Positions 1 to 7,262 of a DNA stretch of 54,906 nt are shown here, piece by piece. A program made the position numbers and the translations under genes. The notes beneath the pieces were generated by a model, which was not told the DNA's origin, ran no database searches, and worked only from the letters and a program-made list of their open reading frames with translations. The DNA comes from an uncultured Eubacterium sp. GTDB lineage: Bacteria > Bacillota > Clostridia > Lachnospirales > Lachnospiraceae. Each line of letters opens with the position of its first letter. Positions within the stretch are counted from its first letter, which is position 1. The stretch is taken from the NCBI GenBank assembly GCA_910577225.1, contig CAJTMV010000027.1:1-54906 (forward strand), in the 5' to 3' direction.

Positions 1-851
1 TATTTCAGCCGCTTTCTAAGTTCCGTTATCTGTTCTGTCACACTCTGTTTTTCGGCTCGGAGTGTTTCTTTTTCGGCTGGTGTGGCACGGCGTACCTTAT
101 TCCGCAAGTGCTGGCGGTAGTCAATCAGTTTATTCATTTTGCTCTGGTTTTTCTCCCTGTCGGCGTATAAATCGGAGAGGGTGGAGATGTTATGCTTTGA
201 CATATACCTTACCTGTGCGGTGATTTCATCTAACTTCCGCAATTCTTCTTTCATCATCGGGCTTGTCGGCTTGTAGTCCGTGCCTTTGGGAAATATCCCT
301 AACTGATAGCACCAGTAATAGTACAACGCTAAAATTCCTGTGGTTTTCTGATGCGGTTTCCATGCGTTTTTGTACTGCTCTGGCATATGCGGGGAATAGG
401 AAATCCTTGCTTTGTAGTTCCCATATCGGGAAGTCCCTCCCAAACATGACCGTATGAAATCGGGAATCAGCCGCTCGTCAAGCGTGTCTAACCTTGTGAA
501 ATGCTTATACTGCGGCAGTTTCATCTTCCAATGGCTGCCCGAAAAATCAACCTCATATCCCTTGTCGGTAAGATATTTCATCATGTGCTGCAAATCCCTG
601 CTCCCGTTGATTGCCTCCCTTAAATCTTCCCGATAGACGTTGTATCTTGTCGGCTTTCCGCTTTTTTCATCCAGATAAAGCGGTCTTGACGGGGCTTTCT
701 TCGGGTTTTCAATCACCGATAAACCATACTCTCGGCATAAACGGTCGGACACTTCCCTCAACCTTTTCTGTTCTGATTTTGAGTAATTATATTTCTGCCC
801 GTCTATGAAAGAAACAGAATTGAAACAACAGTGTAAATGAGTAGTGACAAC
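1..851 (-). pseudogene. Truncated relaxase/mobilization nuclease, C-terminal part
   Basis: A reading frame stays open from about 851 down to the window edge and encodes a protein recognisable as the C-terminal part of a plasmid/ICE relaxase. The first recognisable stretch is VVTTHLHCCFNSVSF, the histidine-rich metal-binding segment, and a long basic, coiled-coil-prone tail follows. Relaxases nick DNA at oriT and pilot the transferred strand. Here the N-terminal part with the catalytic tyrosine is missing, the histidine cluster looks altered from the usual H-x-H spacing, and the frame runs without a start codon into the 3' end of the neighbouring ABC gene. It continues beyond position 1. I read it as a dead fragment left by a deletion or insertion next to the ABC transporter. 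Confidence 0.8.
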
Positions 852-898
852 TCTACAGACAAATTCATTGACCCTGTTTAGGTTTATTGCAATTATAG

Positions 899-1768
899 TT
901 ATTTGTTCGTAAGATAAATGTAAGCATCCTCCAGCGTTGCTTCACAAGAACTGCATTCTATTTTTGGTGGCATTTCACTAATTAATTTCATTTGTAATTC
1001 GTTCCCTACATACTGCTTCGATGAAACATGATATTTTTTTTCCAGTTCCCTTGCAGTCCCTTCATTTTTTGTTTTATAAATCCAAATATGGCCTCTTGCC
1101 TGTTCCAGTAATTCTTTCATGTTTCCTGAATAAAGGAATTTCCCATTTTTCATAACTGCAAGCTGATTGCAGGTAGCTACCAAATCTTCCACTACATGTG
1201 TGGAAAACAAAACGGTACGCCCTTCTGAAAAATCAACCAACAGATTTCTGATGCGGATACGTTCTTCAGGGTCTAATCCGGTTGTTGGTTCATCGACAAT
1301 CAAAAATTCTGTCTCATTTAAAAGCGCCTGAATAAGACCGACTCTCCGTTTCATACCGCCCGACAATTGTTTCATCTTCTTTCTGCGATGCCCTGACAGG
1401 CTTGTCTTTTCAAGATAATATTTGATGCGTTCCTTATATGTTTGTCTGGGTATACCAGATAAGTCCCCCATATATTCCAGACATTCTTGTACTGACAGGT
1501 TTGGATATAAGTCAATCTCCTGCGGCAGATATCCTATCTTTCTCTGTATTTTTTCAAAATTCCCTTCACTGTAAAGTATTCCATCTAAGGTTACTGTACC
1601 ACTGGTTGGTGATAACACAGTTGTAAGCACCCGCATAAGCGTTGTTTTTCCTGCCCCGTTTTCCCCCAGCAGCCCAAAAATTCCCTTTGGGATTTCCAAA
1701 TCCGCATGATTGATTGCTATCACATGATTCCTGAATGTTACTGTTAAATCCTCTATCTTAATTCCCAT
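899..1768 (-). CDS. ABC transporter ATP-binding protein
   Basis: The 289-residue protein is the nucleotide-binding subunit of an ABC-2 type exporter. It shows Walker A (GENGAGKT, residues 35-42), the signature LSGGMKRR, Walker B LIVDEPTTGLDP and the switch-histidine region FSTHVVEDL. About 60 C-terminal residues beyond the core resemble the extension seen in drug and peptide exporters. The ATG at 1768 is preceded by AGAGG; a longer frame starting at 1867 would run deep into the permease gene and is rejected. It is the last gene of the module, only 4 bp after the small permease. The likely role is powering export of, or protection against, a peptide or other antimicrobial. The substrate cannot be read from the sequence. 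Confidence 0.9.
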   Translation of the reverse strand: MGIKIEDLTVTFRNHVIAINHADLEIPKGIFGLLGENGAGKTTLMRVLTTVLSPTSGTVTLDGILYSEGNFEKIQRKIGYLPQEIDLYPNLSVQECLEYMGDLSGIPRQTYKERIKYYLEKTSLSGHRRKKMKQLSGGMKRRVGLIQALLNETEFLIVDEPTTGLDPEERIRIRNLLVDFSEGRTVLFSTHVVEDLVATCNQLAVMKNGKFLYSGNMKELLEQARGHIWIYKTKNEGTARELEKKYHVSSKQYVGNELQMKLISEMPPKIECSSCEATLEDAYIYLTNK

Positions 1769-1772
1769 AGTC

Positions 1773-2444
1773 TTAACCTCTTTTCTTAATGATTTTAGGC
1801 AATACTGCCACTGCCATAATTCCAATACTAATACAAACAGCTTTCCCATATATCCAGCTAAAATCACTGATGTCCTCTAATTTTCTGAAAGAATAGGAAA
1901 ACAAGTTCCATGCACCAAAGATTCTGTTACCGATGCTGGAATTTGTAATCAGCCACAGCACCATGCAGCTTCCGATTCCAACCCACATATTCCGAAACAG
2001 GCAGGAAATCAGATTTGATAAAAGCCCCCAGAAGCCAAGCGTGACAGCAATAGCGGCAAAATATACAAAGAACTGGCATATTTCATTTTCTATACCACCT
2101 TGCCCCATTCCATTTATGTTTGGATTTTGGAATAGAAAAAACAATCCATATCCAATGACTGCGACAGCCAGTAAGAACATTTCCTGTATCACAACCCGTC
2201 TGTAAACAGAATTTATTCTCTTTTTCATGGGGCATAGCCGCCAGATTTCCGATCGCTTGCTGGCAATTTCCTGCGTATAGGTATCTGCACAGAATGTGAA
2301 AGCAAGGATTGCCATTGGGGCTTCTAATGCAATTCCTATTTCATCAGAATAAGTTATCCCTCTGACAAGGCTTAAGATTACGACAAAAAATACTGCATAA
2401 GCTTGCTTTTGGAATGTCAGGGAGATTTTCATTTCACGCTTCAA
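1773..2444 (-). CDS. ABC transporter permease, small subunit
   Basis: This integral membrane protein (about 223 residues) has roughly six hydrophobic segments, several matching ABC-2 permeases. I place the start at the TTG at 2444, which overlaps the TGA of the preceding permease (TTGA) and lies 8 nt after AAAGGAGG. The N-terminus then reads LKREMKIS, close to the ILKREVKN start of the upstream permease, which suggests the two permeases are related. An ATG at 2465 would place the ribosome site inside the gene. With the 2441-3505 permease and the 899-1768 ATPase it should form a heteromeric exporter in the cytoplasmic membrane. Confidence 0.75.
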   Translation of the reverse strand: MKREMKISLTFQKQAYAVFFVVILSLVRGITYSDEIGIALEAPMAILAFTFCADTYTQEIASKRSEIWRLCPMKKRINSVYRRVVIQEMFLLAVAVIGYGLFFLFQNPNINGMGQGGIENEICQFFVYFAAIAVTLGFWGLLSNLISCLFRNMWVGIGSCMVLWLITNSSIGNRIFGAWNLFSYSFRKLEDISDFSWIYGKAVCISIGIMAVAVLPKIIKKRG

Positions 2445-3505
2445 TATACCCGCCTCCTTTTCCATATCTGCATTGAGAGAAAGATGATACAGATTGCGGC
2501 TAAGATGAGGAAACTCTGATTCAGCAATGCCATTGGCGGAGGGGCAGTATCAAAAAAACCTCCTGGGAACCGCACCATAATCGCTAACGGTCTGCCATAA
2601 TATCCATAAATGCCTTCCGCATTCCTGCTTCCCATATTGGAATACACAATATAAAGAAACAAAAGTGGCACTGCTGGCAGCGGGCTTTTAAACAGCAATG
2701 AAATCAAGCTATAAACGCTTACAATCATCAGCATATTCGGCAGGATATAGAAACAGCTTGCCAATAAAAAGTCCATCAAATGAACTTCAAAACTGCTCTT
2801 TCTCGTTGATACAAGGCAAATACCAAAAAATATAAGATTTAAGACCGCACATATTATCAGGCAGACTGAAAAACCGCCTCCCACCTTGCCAGATAGATAT
2901 TTTCCTGCGCTCACAGGCTTTGTATGAAGAAGCTCATAGGTATTTCTCCTTGTATCCTGCATAAATAAAACAGACAATAAAACGGTTGCGAAAAATCCCA
3001 TAAACAGCCCTGCAAAATCAGCAAATTTTCTGGAAAAGTAGTACGAAAATGCCCTGTTTTCCAGTTTCTCTGAAATATAAGAATTGATTTCTTCACGGGT
3101 TCCTTTATGGCAGGCTGTATTCTCATACTCATAATATGAATTGTAGAATCCATACCCTTCCAGATGGGCGCAGGCTGTCTTAACATCCATTCCTTTCATT
3201 TCATCAATCACGGACCTCGCCTTCTCATTGTCCATCTCGAATTCGGAAGTTAAGACTTCCTGTATCCGTTCTTCCCACTTTTCCCGCCGTAGCTCTTTCT
3301 CCGTCGGCACATATCCGTCAAAAACCTCTCCATCCCGATAGCTTTGCGGATAGTCATTCACAATGGTTTCCCCTTCCCTGAGATAATGGATGTTCAGATA
3401 GGGGCTTACATTTTGAAATACCATAAAAACACCAATAACGATGCCAAGCCAGAGCAGAGGGTTCTTCATATAATTTTTTACCTCTCTTTTCAAAATTGAC
3501 CGCAT
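2441..3505 (-). CDS. ABC transporter permease, large subunit
   Basis: The 354-residue membrane protein starts MRSILKREVKNYMKN. It has one N-terminal membrane segment, a long charged extracytoplasmic region (about residues 35-155), and a C-terminal block of about five membrane segments. This is the layout of ABC-2 permeases with a large external loop, which in antimicrobial-peptide exporters can contact the ligand. The ATG at 3505 follows GAAGGAGG. It is the first gene of the three-gene ABC unit, has its own promoter with a regulator-like box (3537-3569), and its stop overlaps the start of the next permease. The antimicrobial role is inferred from the adjacent two-component system. Confidence 0.8.
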   Translation of the reverse strand: MRSILKREVKNYMKNPLLWLGIVIGVFMVFQNVSPYLNIHYLREGETIVNDYPQSYRDGEVFDGYVPTEKELRREKWEERIQEVLTSEFEMDNEKARSVIDEMKGMDVKTACAHLEGYGFYNSYYEYENTACHKGTREEINSYISEKLENRAFSYYFSRKFADFAGLFMGFFATVLLSVLFMQDTRRNTYELLHTKPVSAGKYLSGKVGGGFSVCLIICAVLNLIFFGICLVSTRKSSFEVHLMDFLLASCFYILPNMLMIVSVYSLISLLFKSPLPAVPLLFLYIVYSNMGSRNAEGIYGYYGRPLAIMVRFPGGFFDTAPPPMALLNQSFLILAAICIIFLSMQIWKRRRVY

Positions 3506-3536
3506 AACTTTGCCTCCTTCATTTTTTAGTGATTCT

Positions 3537-3569
3537 ATTGTAAAAGAAAAATCACAACAAAAAGACAAT
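3537..3569 (-). promoter_or_regulatory. Promoter and putative response-regulator box for the ABC operon
   Basis: Reading the minus strand, TTGTTGTGATTT (3549-3560) is followed after 6 nt by TACAAT (3537-3542), a good -10, and the ABC start codon lies about 30 nt further on. The -35 region is occupied by the repeat-like box rather than a consensus -35, as in activator-dependent promoters. The identical 12-mer with the same 6-nt spacing occurs in front of the response regulator gene (5543-5575). Confidence 0.65.
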
Positions 3570-3575
3570 AAAAAG

Positions 3576-3603
3576 AAAAACGCCGGATTGCTTACGCAAT
3601 CCG
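3576..3603 (-). terminator. Rho-independent terminator overlapping the kinase stop codon
   Basis: CGGATTGC (3596-3603 on the minus strand) pairs with GCAATCCG (3584-3591) around a GTAA loop that contains the TAA stop of the histidine kinase. A short GCG and a T-run (TTTTT, 3576-3580) follow. It separates the regulator-kinase transcript from the ABC operon, consistent with the separate ABC promoter. Confidence 0.75.
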
Positions 3604-4773
3604 ACGGAACATTGCTGTCACCACAGCCCCTCTCTGTTCATCATTTCCTAAAACTAATTTTCCTCCATGTTTTTCACAATACAGCCTGCTGATATACATT
3701 CCCAGCCCCGCATGTTTCAGGCTGTCTTTTACATTCTGCCCATAGAACGCCTCCGTAATTTTTTCTGCATCTTCCCGAAAACCATCGCCGTCATCCATGA
3801 CACAGATACTTAATTTTTCATATCCAGCCTTTACCATAATTATAATCTGCCGTTTCCCATGACGCAGGGCATTCGACAGAAGATTTTCCGTTACTTCTAA
3901 AATAATTTCCTTATCCCCGTAAAATTCTTCCTTTGATTCAGACACTTGTAACATACATTGTTTCCCATACTCTTTTTCCAAAATGGCAAGTTCTCCCTGA
4001 ATATCCTTCTCTAATTGTCTGGAAGAAATATTCTCTGGGGTCAACCGCCGATTTTCTAAACTGCTCAATTTCCGCATTGTTTCTACAAAGGCATCCATAC
4101 GTTCAATCTGGCGTCCGCTCTCTGACAGCATTTCCATTGCCTGTTCCATATCTATATCTTCGCTTGGCAGATATTCCATCAGCATTTCCTGATACCCTTT
4201 CAAAACGGACAATGGGGCGCGTATATCGTGCGAAATAGCCGCCCGCAGCATCTTTTCCTCCTCAACCGTCCGCCATAATGCCTGATTATTTCTGGCAAGC
4301 TGTTCCCGCATCTTCTCAAACTCCCTGCAAAGCTCGCCCATCTCGTCCTTATTCTCATAGGAAATGCAAAAATCCAAATGATTCTCGGCAATCTTTTTTG
4401 ATGCCTGTACCAGTTCTTCCATCGGCTTTCTTAACTTGTTTTGGTAAAAGAGGAAAACTGCCACGCAGCTTCCTGCTATAGATAATATCAGCACGGCATA
4501 AGTCTGTAAAAAATCGCAAAGCTCTGACACAAAATAGTCTGACTGTGTCATCTCATAAGGACTTGGCCTTGGAATATCCGCCACATAATAAGACCCTTCA
4601 TTTTCTACTGCTTCAAAATATGCTTCTTCATCCACATAATTCCACCAGATATGCATTTGTGTCCGTTCGGCAATTCTGGCAATAACTGCCGAAATAAGGA
4701 AACCACAAAATAAGGCAGCCGCCATATATAAAAAAATTGTTTTTCTTACGGAAAGATTTCTTATTTTATCCAT
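3592..4773 (-). CDS. Sensor histidine kinase with HAMP domain
   Basis: This membrane histidine kinase (about 393 residues) has two transmembrane segments (about residues 13-35 and 93-112) flanking a short extracytoplasmic loop of about 55 residues, then a HAMP region, a HisKA dimerisation helix with SHDIRAPLSV (phospho-acceptor His182), and a HATPase with NLLSNALRHG, DDGDGF and GLGMYI. Start at the ATG at 4773, behind GGGGGATGG; it overlaps the end of the response regulator gene by 13 bp, so the pair is translationally coupled. It should autophosphorylate in response to an envelope signal and phosphorylate the neighbouring regulator. The short external loop suggests sensing within the membrane or through the ABC permease, but this is inference. 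Confidence 0.88.
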   Translation of the reverse strand: MDKIRNLSVRKTIFLYMAAALFCGFLISAVIARIAERTQMHIWWNYVDEEAYFEAVENEGSYYVADIPRPSPYEMTQSDYFVSELCDFLQTYAVLILSIAGSCVAVFLFYQNKLRKPMEELVQASKKIAENHLDFCISYENKDEMGELCREFEKMREQLARNNQALWRTVEEEKMLRAAISHDIRAPLSVLKGYQEMLMEYLPSEDIDMEQAMEMLSESGRQIERMDAFVETMRKLSSLENRRLTPENISSRQLEKDIQGELAILEKEYGKQCMLQVSESKEEFYGDKEIILEVTENLLSNALRHGKRQIIIMVKAGYEKLSICVMDDGDGFREDAEKITEAFYGQNVKDSLKHAGLGMYISRLYCEKHGGKLVLGNDEQRGAVVTAMFRRIA

Positions 4774-5435
4774 CGGTATCCCATCCCCCATATGGTTTCA
4801 ATATATTCTGTTTCTGTAAATTGCTGGAACTTTTTTCTGATTCGGCGGATTAGTTCTGTAATTACCCTGCTGTCACCTTCTGCATCATATCCGCAGACCT
4901 TCTCGTAAATCCTGTCTTTATCAAAGACCATCCCTGGATTCATGGACAAAAATTCAATAATTCCATATTCTAATCTTGTCAGTTCCAGATAATCTGTGTG
5001 AATCTGCACGGTCTTTGCATTATAATCAATAGACAGTTCTCCTTGAAAGCAGCATTCTGTCTTTTCTTTGCGCCGTGCTTCCCGTTTCAGGTGCGCCGTA
5101 ATCCTTGCATCAAGCTCTTTCAGGCTAAACGGCTTTAAAATGTAGTCGTCGCCTCCTGAAGAAAGCCCATTTATAACGTCTTGTTCGTCTACCCGTGCGG
5201 TCAGAAACAGAATCGGGCAGGCTACTTTATCCCGTACCCTCCTGCATACCTCTATCCCATCAATGTTCGGCATATTTACATCCAGTAATATAATATCTGG
5301 CTGTAGCTTTATTTTATTTAACCCTTCCAATCCATTCTCTGCCGTAATGATTTCATACTTTTTAATTTCCAGAAATTTTTTCAGCATTTTAAGGAGTTCG
5401 GTATCATCATCAATAATTAATATCTTATAAGCCAT
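4761..5435 (-). CDS. OmpR/PhoB-family response regulator
   Basis: The 224-residue protein has an N-terminal receiver domain with the acidic pair in IIDDD, phospho-acceptor Asp52 (ILLDVNMP) and Lys in LKPFSLKEL, followed by a winged-helix DNA-binding domain (about 125-224) ending in ETIWGMGYRWIK. This is the standard OmpR layout and length. It is the first gene of the two-component operon. Its promoter carries the same 12-bp box as the ABC promoter, so it probably autoregulates and activates the transporter. The binding site is inferred, not shown. Confidence 0.93.
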   Translation of the reverse strand: MAYKILIIDDDTELLKMLKKFLEIKKYEIITAENGLEGLNKIKLQPDIILLDVNMPNIDGIEVCRRVRDKVACPILFLTARVDEQDVINGLSSGGDDYILKPFSLKELDARITAHLKREARRKEKTECCFQGELSIDYNAKTVQIHTDYLELTRLEYGIIEFLSMNPGMVFDKDRIYEKVCGYDAEGDSRVITELIRRIRKKFQQFTETEYIETIWGMGYRWIK

Positions 5436-5542
5436 TTCTGCTCCTTTTCCTTGATATGATTGCCTTTCTGGTTTGTTTTCCTATCATGTGCATAAATTAT
5501 CAACAATTAGGATGTCCCTTTGCCAGTCAACATATAAAATTA

Positions 5543-5575
5543 ATTATACTACACAAATCACAACAAATACACAAC
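5543..5575 (-). promoter_or_regulatory. Promoter and putative operator of the response regulator gene
   Basis: On the minus strand, TATAAT (5543-5548) is preceded after 6 nt by TTGTTGTGATTT (5555-5566). GTTGTG occurs twice, 11 bp apart (5559-5564 and 5570-5575), the phasing typical of OmpR-family direct repeats. Over the 21-bp box the sequence differs from the ABC promoter copy (3549-3569) at only three positions. Confidence 0.65.
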
Positions 5576-5656
5576 GAACACTTTGTTTTAATTAGAAAGA
5601 GCATCCAAATTTCGTGATACATACCGTTTACCATCATTTTATGTTGCAACCTCAGC

Positions 5657-5690
5657 AAAAAATCGGCAAAGTTACTAAACTCTGCCGATT
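5657..5690 (-). terminator. Rho-independent terminator after tnpV
   Basis: AATCGGCA (5683-5690, minus strand) pairs with TGCCGATT (5661-5668) over a 14-nt loop and runs into a T-tract. It lies a few bases after the original tnpV stop codon and upstream of the response regulator promoter, insulating the module. Confidence 0.75.
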
Positions 5691-5695
5691 CTACG

Positions 5696-6068
5696 CTATG
5701 AATAGATTATTTCTTTATCTACAATCTCTTTTACACAAGCCCAAATATTATTCATTCTTCCTGTCCATTCTAAAGCATCTTGTTCCTTTAGACGTTCCGT
5801 TATGCCCTGTGCCCTGTTTCATGCCCTCTATGAGCCGTTCAAAGCGTTCCTGTGCCTGCCTGTCGATGTCGGCAAGATAGGCGTTAAGCCTGCCGCTTGT
5901 GAGGAAATTGGTGTATGTAACCTTACGGTACTGCTTCAGATAGTCCAAATGCCGCTGTCCCCATATGCCTATCGGCTGTTTTTCCTCGGCGGGCAATCTT
6001 AAATCTGGAATAAGATACCCATTTTCTTCGTGATATGTGCCGCCTAATTGTTCAAATAGTGATTTCAT
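5696..6068 (-). pseudogene. Frameshifted TnpV (transposon-encoded protein)
   Basis: TnpV-family proteins are small proteins of unknown role found on Clostridia transposons and ICEs. The ATG at 6068 follows AAAGGAG and gives MKSLFEQLGGTYHEENGYL, then a typical TnpV middle (QRHLDYLKQYR, NAYLADIDRQAQ). Near 5805-5815 one extra G in a CAGGGCACAGGGC tract shifts the frame, so the product ends abnormally at 5748. In the shifted frame the family C-terminus continues (GITERLKEQDALEWTGRMN through VDKEII) to a stop at 5696. The intact gene would be about 124 residues. I regard it as a recent single-base pseudogene. Confidence 0.8.
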
Positions 6069-6153
6069 CTGCAAAAACTCCTTTTCTATATGGTTTGGTT
6101 TCTGCGGGGTATCTGCAAGCAATGTATCAGCAGGCTGTATGTGTAGGTTATCT

Positions 6154-6219
6154 TTAAGTTAAGTAATCCCCCTGCCTTTCAAATTTGCCGCCCAGTTCCT
6201 CAAATAATGATTTTGTCAT
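6154..6219 (-). pseudogene. Second tnpV copy, 5' fragment only
   Basis: Directly upstream of the first tnpV, a TGGAGG site and an ATG at 6219 begin MTKSLFEELGGKFERQGDYL, the N-terminus of another TnpV, which stops after 21 residues. The rest of the gene is absent. Two tnpV copies side by side, one a stub, point to recombination or deletion between related elements. Confidence 0.7.
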
Positions 6220-6243
6220 TGTCTGTTACCTCCACATTCTTTT

Positions 6244-6504
6244 TTATTTTGAATGTCCGCAAAATCCGTCCTGCATCTGCCGAACAGTGGCAGGGGTCAT
6301 TACACCGCTCCGACTGACACTTTCCACAAGCTGTTCCATATCCTCATTCATTAAAACCCTGAATGGGTGGTCTGGAAATTCGTCAATCTCTGCAATGGGT
6401 ATTTCTCTTATCCTTCTTAGATTCGCTTCTGCACAGCTCTCGTCCGTTTCAAAGAGGTCATCGTATGCAGTCAGCCCGATTTCTGTTCTTTTACTTCTCG
6501 CCAA
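6244..6504 (-). pseudogene. Truncated ParB/Spo0J-like partition protein
   Basis: About 86 residues match the N-terminus of element-encoded ParB proteins: KRTEIGLTAYDDLFETDES, then IPIAEIDEFPDHPFRV and VESVSRSGVMTPATVR. The frame ends shortly after, where a ParB would continue into the GHRR box and helix-turn-helix; only a GHSK remnant is seen. The likely start is the TTG at 6504, 9 nt after AAAGGAGG, overlapping the ParA stop. ParB binds parS-type sites to help segregate or maintain elements. Without its DNA-binding half this copy is presumably inactive. Confidence 0.75.
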
Positions 6505-6577
6505 TCTCTGCAACCTCCTTTCCAAACTGCTCATAAGCTGCGGCTGCCTTGCCGCCTTTGTCGCAGGCAAAAATCGA
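6491..6577 (-). pseudogene. C-terminal tail of a ParA-like ATPase
   Basis: In the frame upstream of parB, about 28 residues (SIFACDKGGKAAAAYEQFG then KEVAEIGEK, stop) match the end of element-encoded ParA/Soj ATPases, which normally precede parB. The ATPase core is missing: the sequence further upstream is an unrelated frameshifted gene. The overlap with parB is the usual parAB arrangement, so this is the scar of a deletion. Confidence 0.6.
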
Positions 6578-6836
6578 CGGATTTATCATCAATGATGTCC
6601 TGCATGATGGCAGAGAGCGTGTCGGCCTGCTTATCCCTGCAATCTAAAAGACGTTGACAAACCGCCCTCTGCTTTTGGGTCAAATCAGGCTGGTTAAAGA
6701 CATCCTCCGCATATCCCTCTCATCCTTACTGTCTTTTTGATAACTGGCATCAGCCTGTAACAGTTTCAATACGGATTCGTCTTTTAATTTCTCTGGCTGC
6801 TATCTTCACCAGTTCTTTAAATTCCTTATCGCACAT
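6578..6836 (-). pseudogene. Frameshifted small element gene of unknown function
   Basis: An ATG at 6836, coupled to the stop of the preceding small gene (TGATG), starts MCDKEFKELVKIAA. Protein-like sequence then continues in a second frame (EKLKDESVLKLLQADASYQ) and a third (YAEDVFNQPDLTQKQ, RLLDCRDKQADTLSAIMQD), ending at the ParA tail junction. Two frameshifts are needed to join them, so this is a decayed gene of perhaps 85-95 residues. I do not recognise the family. Confidence 0.5.
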
Positions 6837-7024
6837 CACTTCCCTCCTGCCAGTTCTACTCTTATTTTTTTTATGGATGCATGGACAACCTTAAAAATAA
6901 GTTCGTCAGTACAGTCTGTAGATCTGCCTTGCTGAATAAGTTGATTTTTCAATTCCACAAGGCTATGTAATAAAATGCTTCGCTCATTGCTATCCACATA
7001 TAAATGATTTTTCTTTTCTCTCAT
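6836..7024 (-). CDS. Small conserved element protein, unknown function
   Basis: A 62-residue charged protein beginning MREKKNHLYVDSNERSILLH. The ATG at 7024 follows AAGGATGG; the upstream GTG at 7036 is too close to that site. It has no membrane segment or recognisable motif. Its stop overlaps the start of the decayed gene 6578-6836. Small proteins of this size and composition are common near ParAB and TnpV on Clostridia elements, but the function is unknown to me. Confidence 0.5.
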   Translation of the reverse strand: MREKKNHLYVDSNERSILLHSLVELKNQLIQQGRSTDCTDELIFKVVHASIKKIRVELAGGK

Positions 7025-7102
7025 AAAGTTCACCATCCTTTTTTGATTTCATTATATAGATGAATGGCAGAATGTTCAAAGCTGCAAATTGTGTCAAAAA
7101 AA

Positions 7103-7134
7103 TAAGCGTACCACTATTTCTAATGATACGCTTA
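7103..7134. terminator. Inverted repeat near the element/ppdK junction
   Basis: TAAGCGTA (7103-7110) and TACGCTTA (7127-7134) form perfect 8-bp arms with a 16-nt loop; A-rich sequence lies before it on the plus strand. It may end ppdK transcription. The remaining sequence between 7135 and 7262 shows no supported gene, only short open stretches in several frames that could be element debris. Confidence 0.4.
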
Positions 7135-7262
7135 TGATTATTCAGATATAAACATCAACGGTCAAATCTTCCCATTGATTTTTTCTAAGATAGCCGCCAT
7201 TCGCCCTGCGGAAAGCCTGTGTTTCCCCAAAACTTATGGTAAAAGTCCAGAATGGTGTTCGC

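Larger units (their letters stand above)
1..7262. mobile_element. Decayed integrative/mobilizable element carrying a two-component/ABC module
   Basis: This stretch joins genes typical of Clostridia conjugative or mobilizable elements (relaxase, TnpV, ParA, ParB and small conserved proteins), nearly all truncated or frameshifted. It directly abuts the stop codon of ppdK, so the element probably entered on the downstream side of that gene. An intact sensor-regulator-ABC transporter module (899-5435) sits between the relaxase fragment and the tnpV remnant. The left boundary lies outside the window, and no integrase, terminal repeats or att sites were recognised. The assignment is an inference from gene content. 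Confidence 0.6.
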
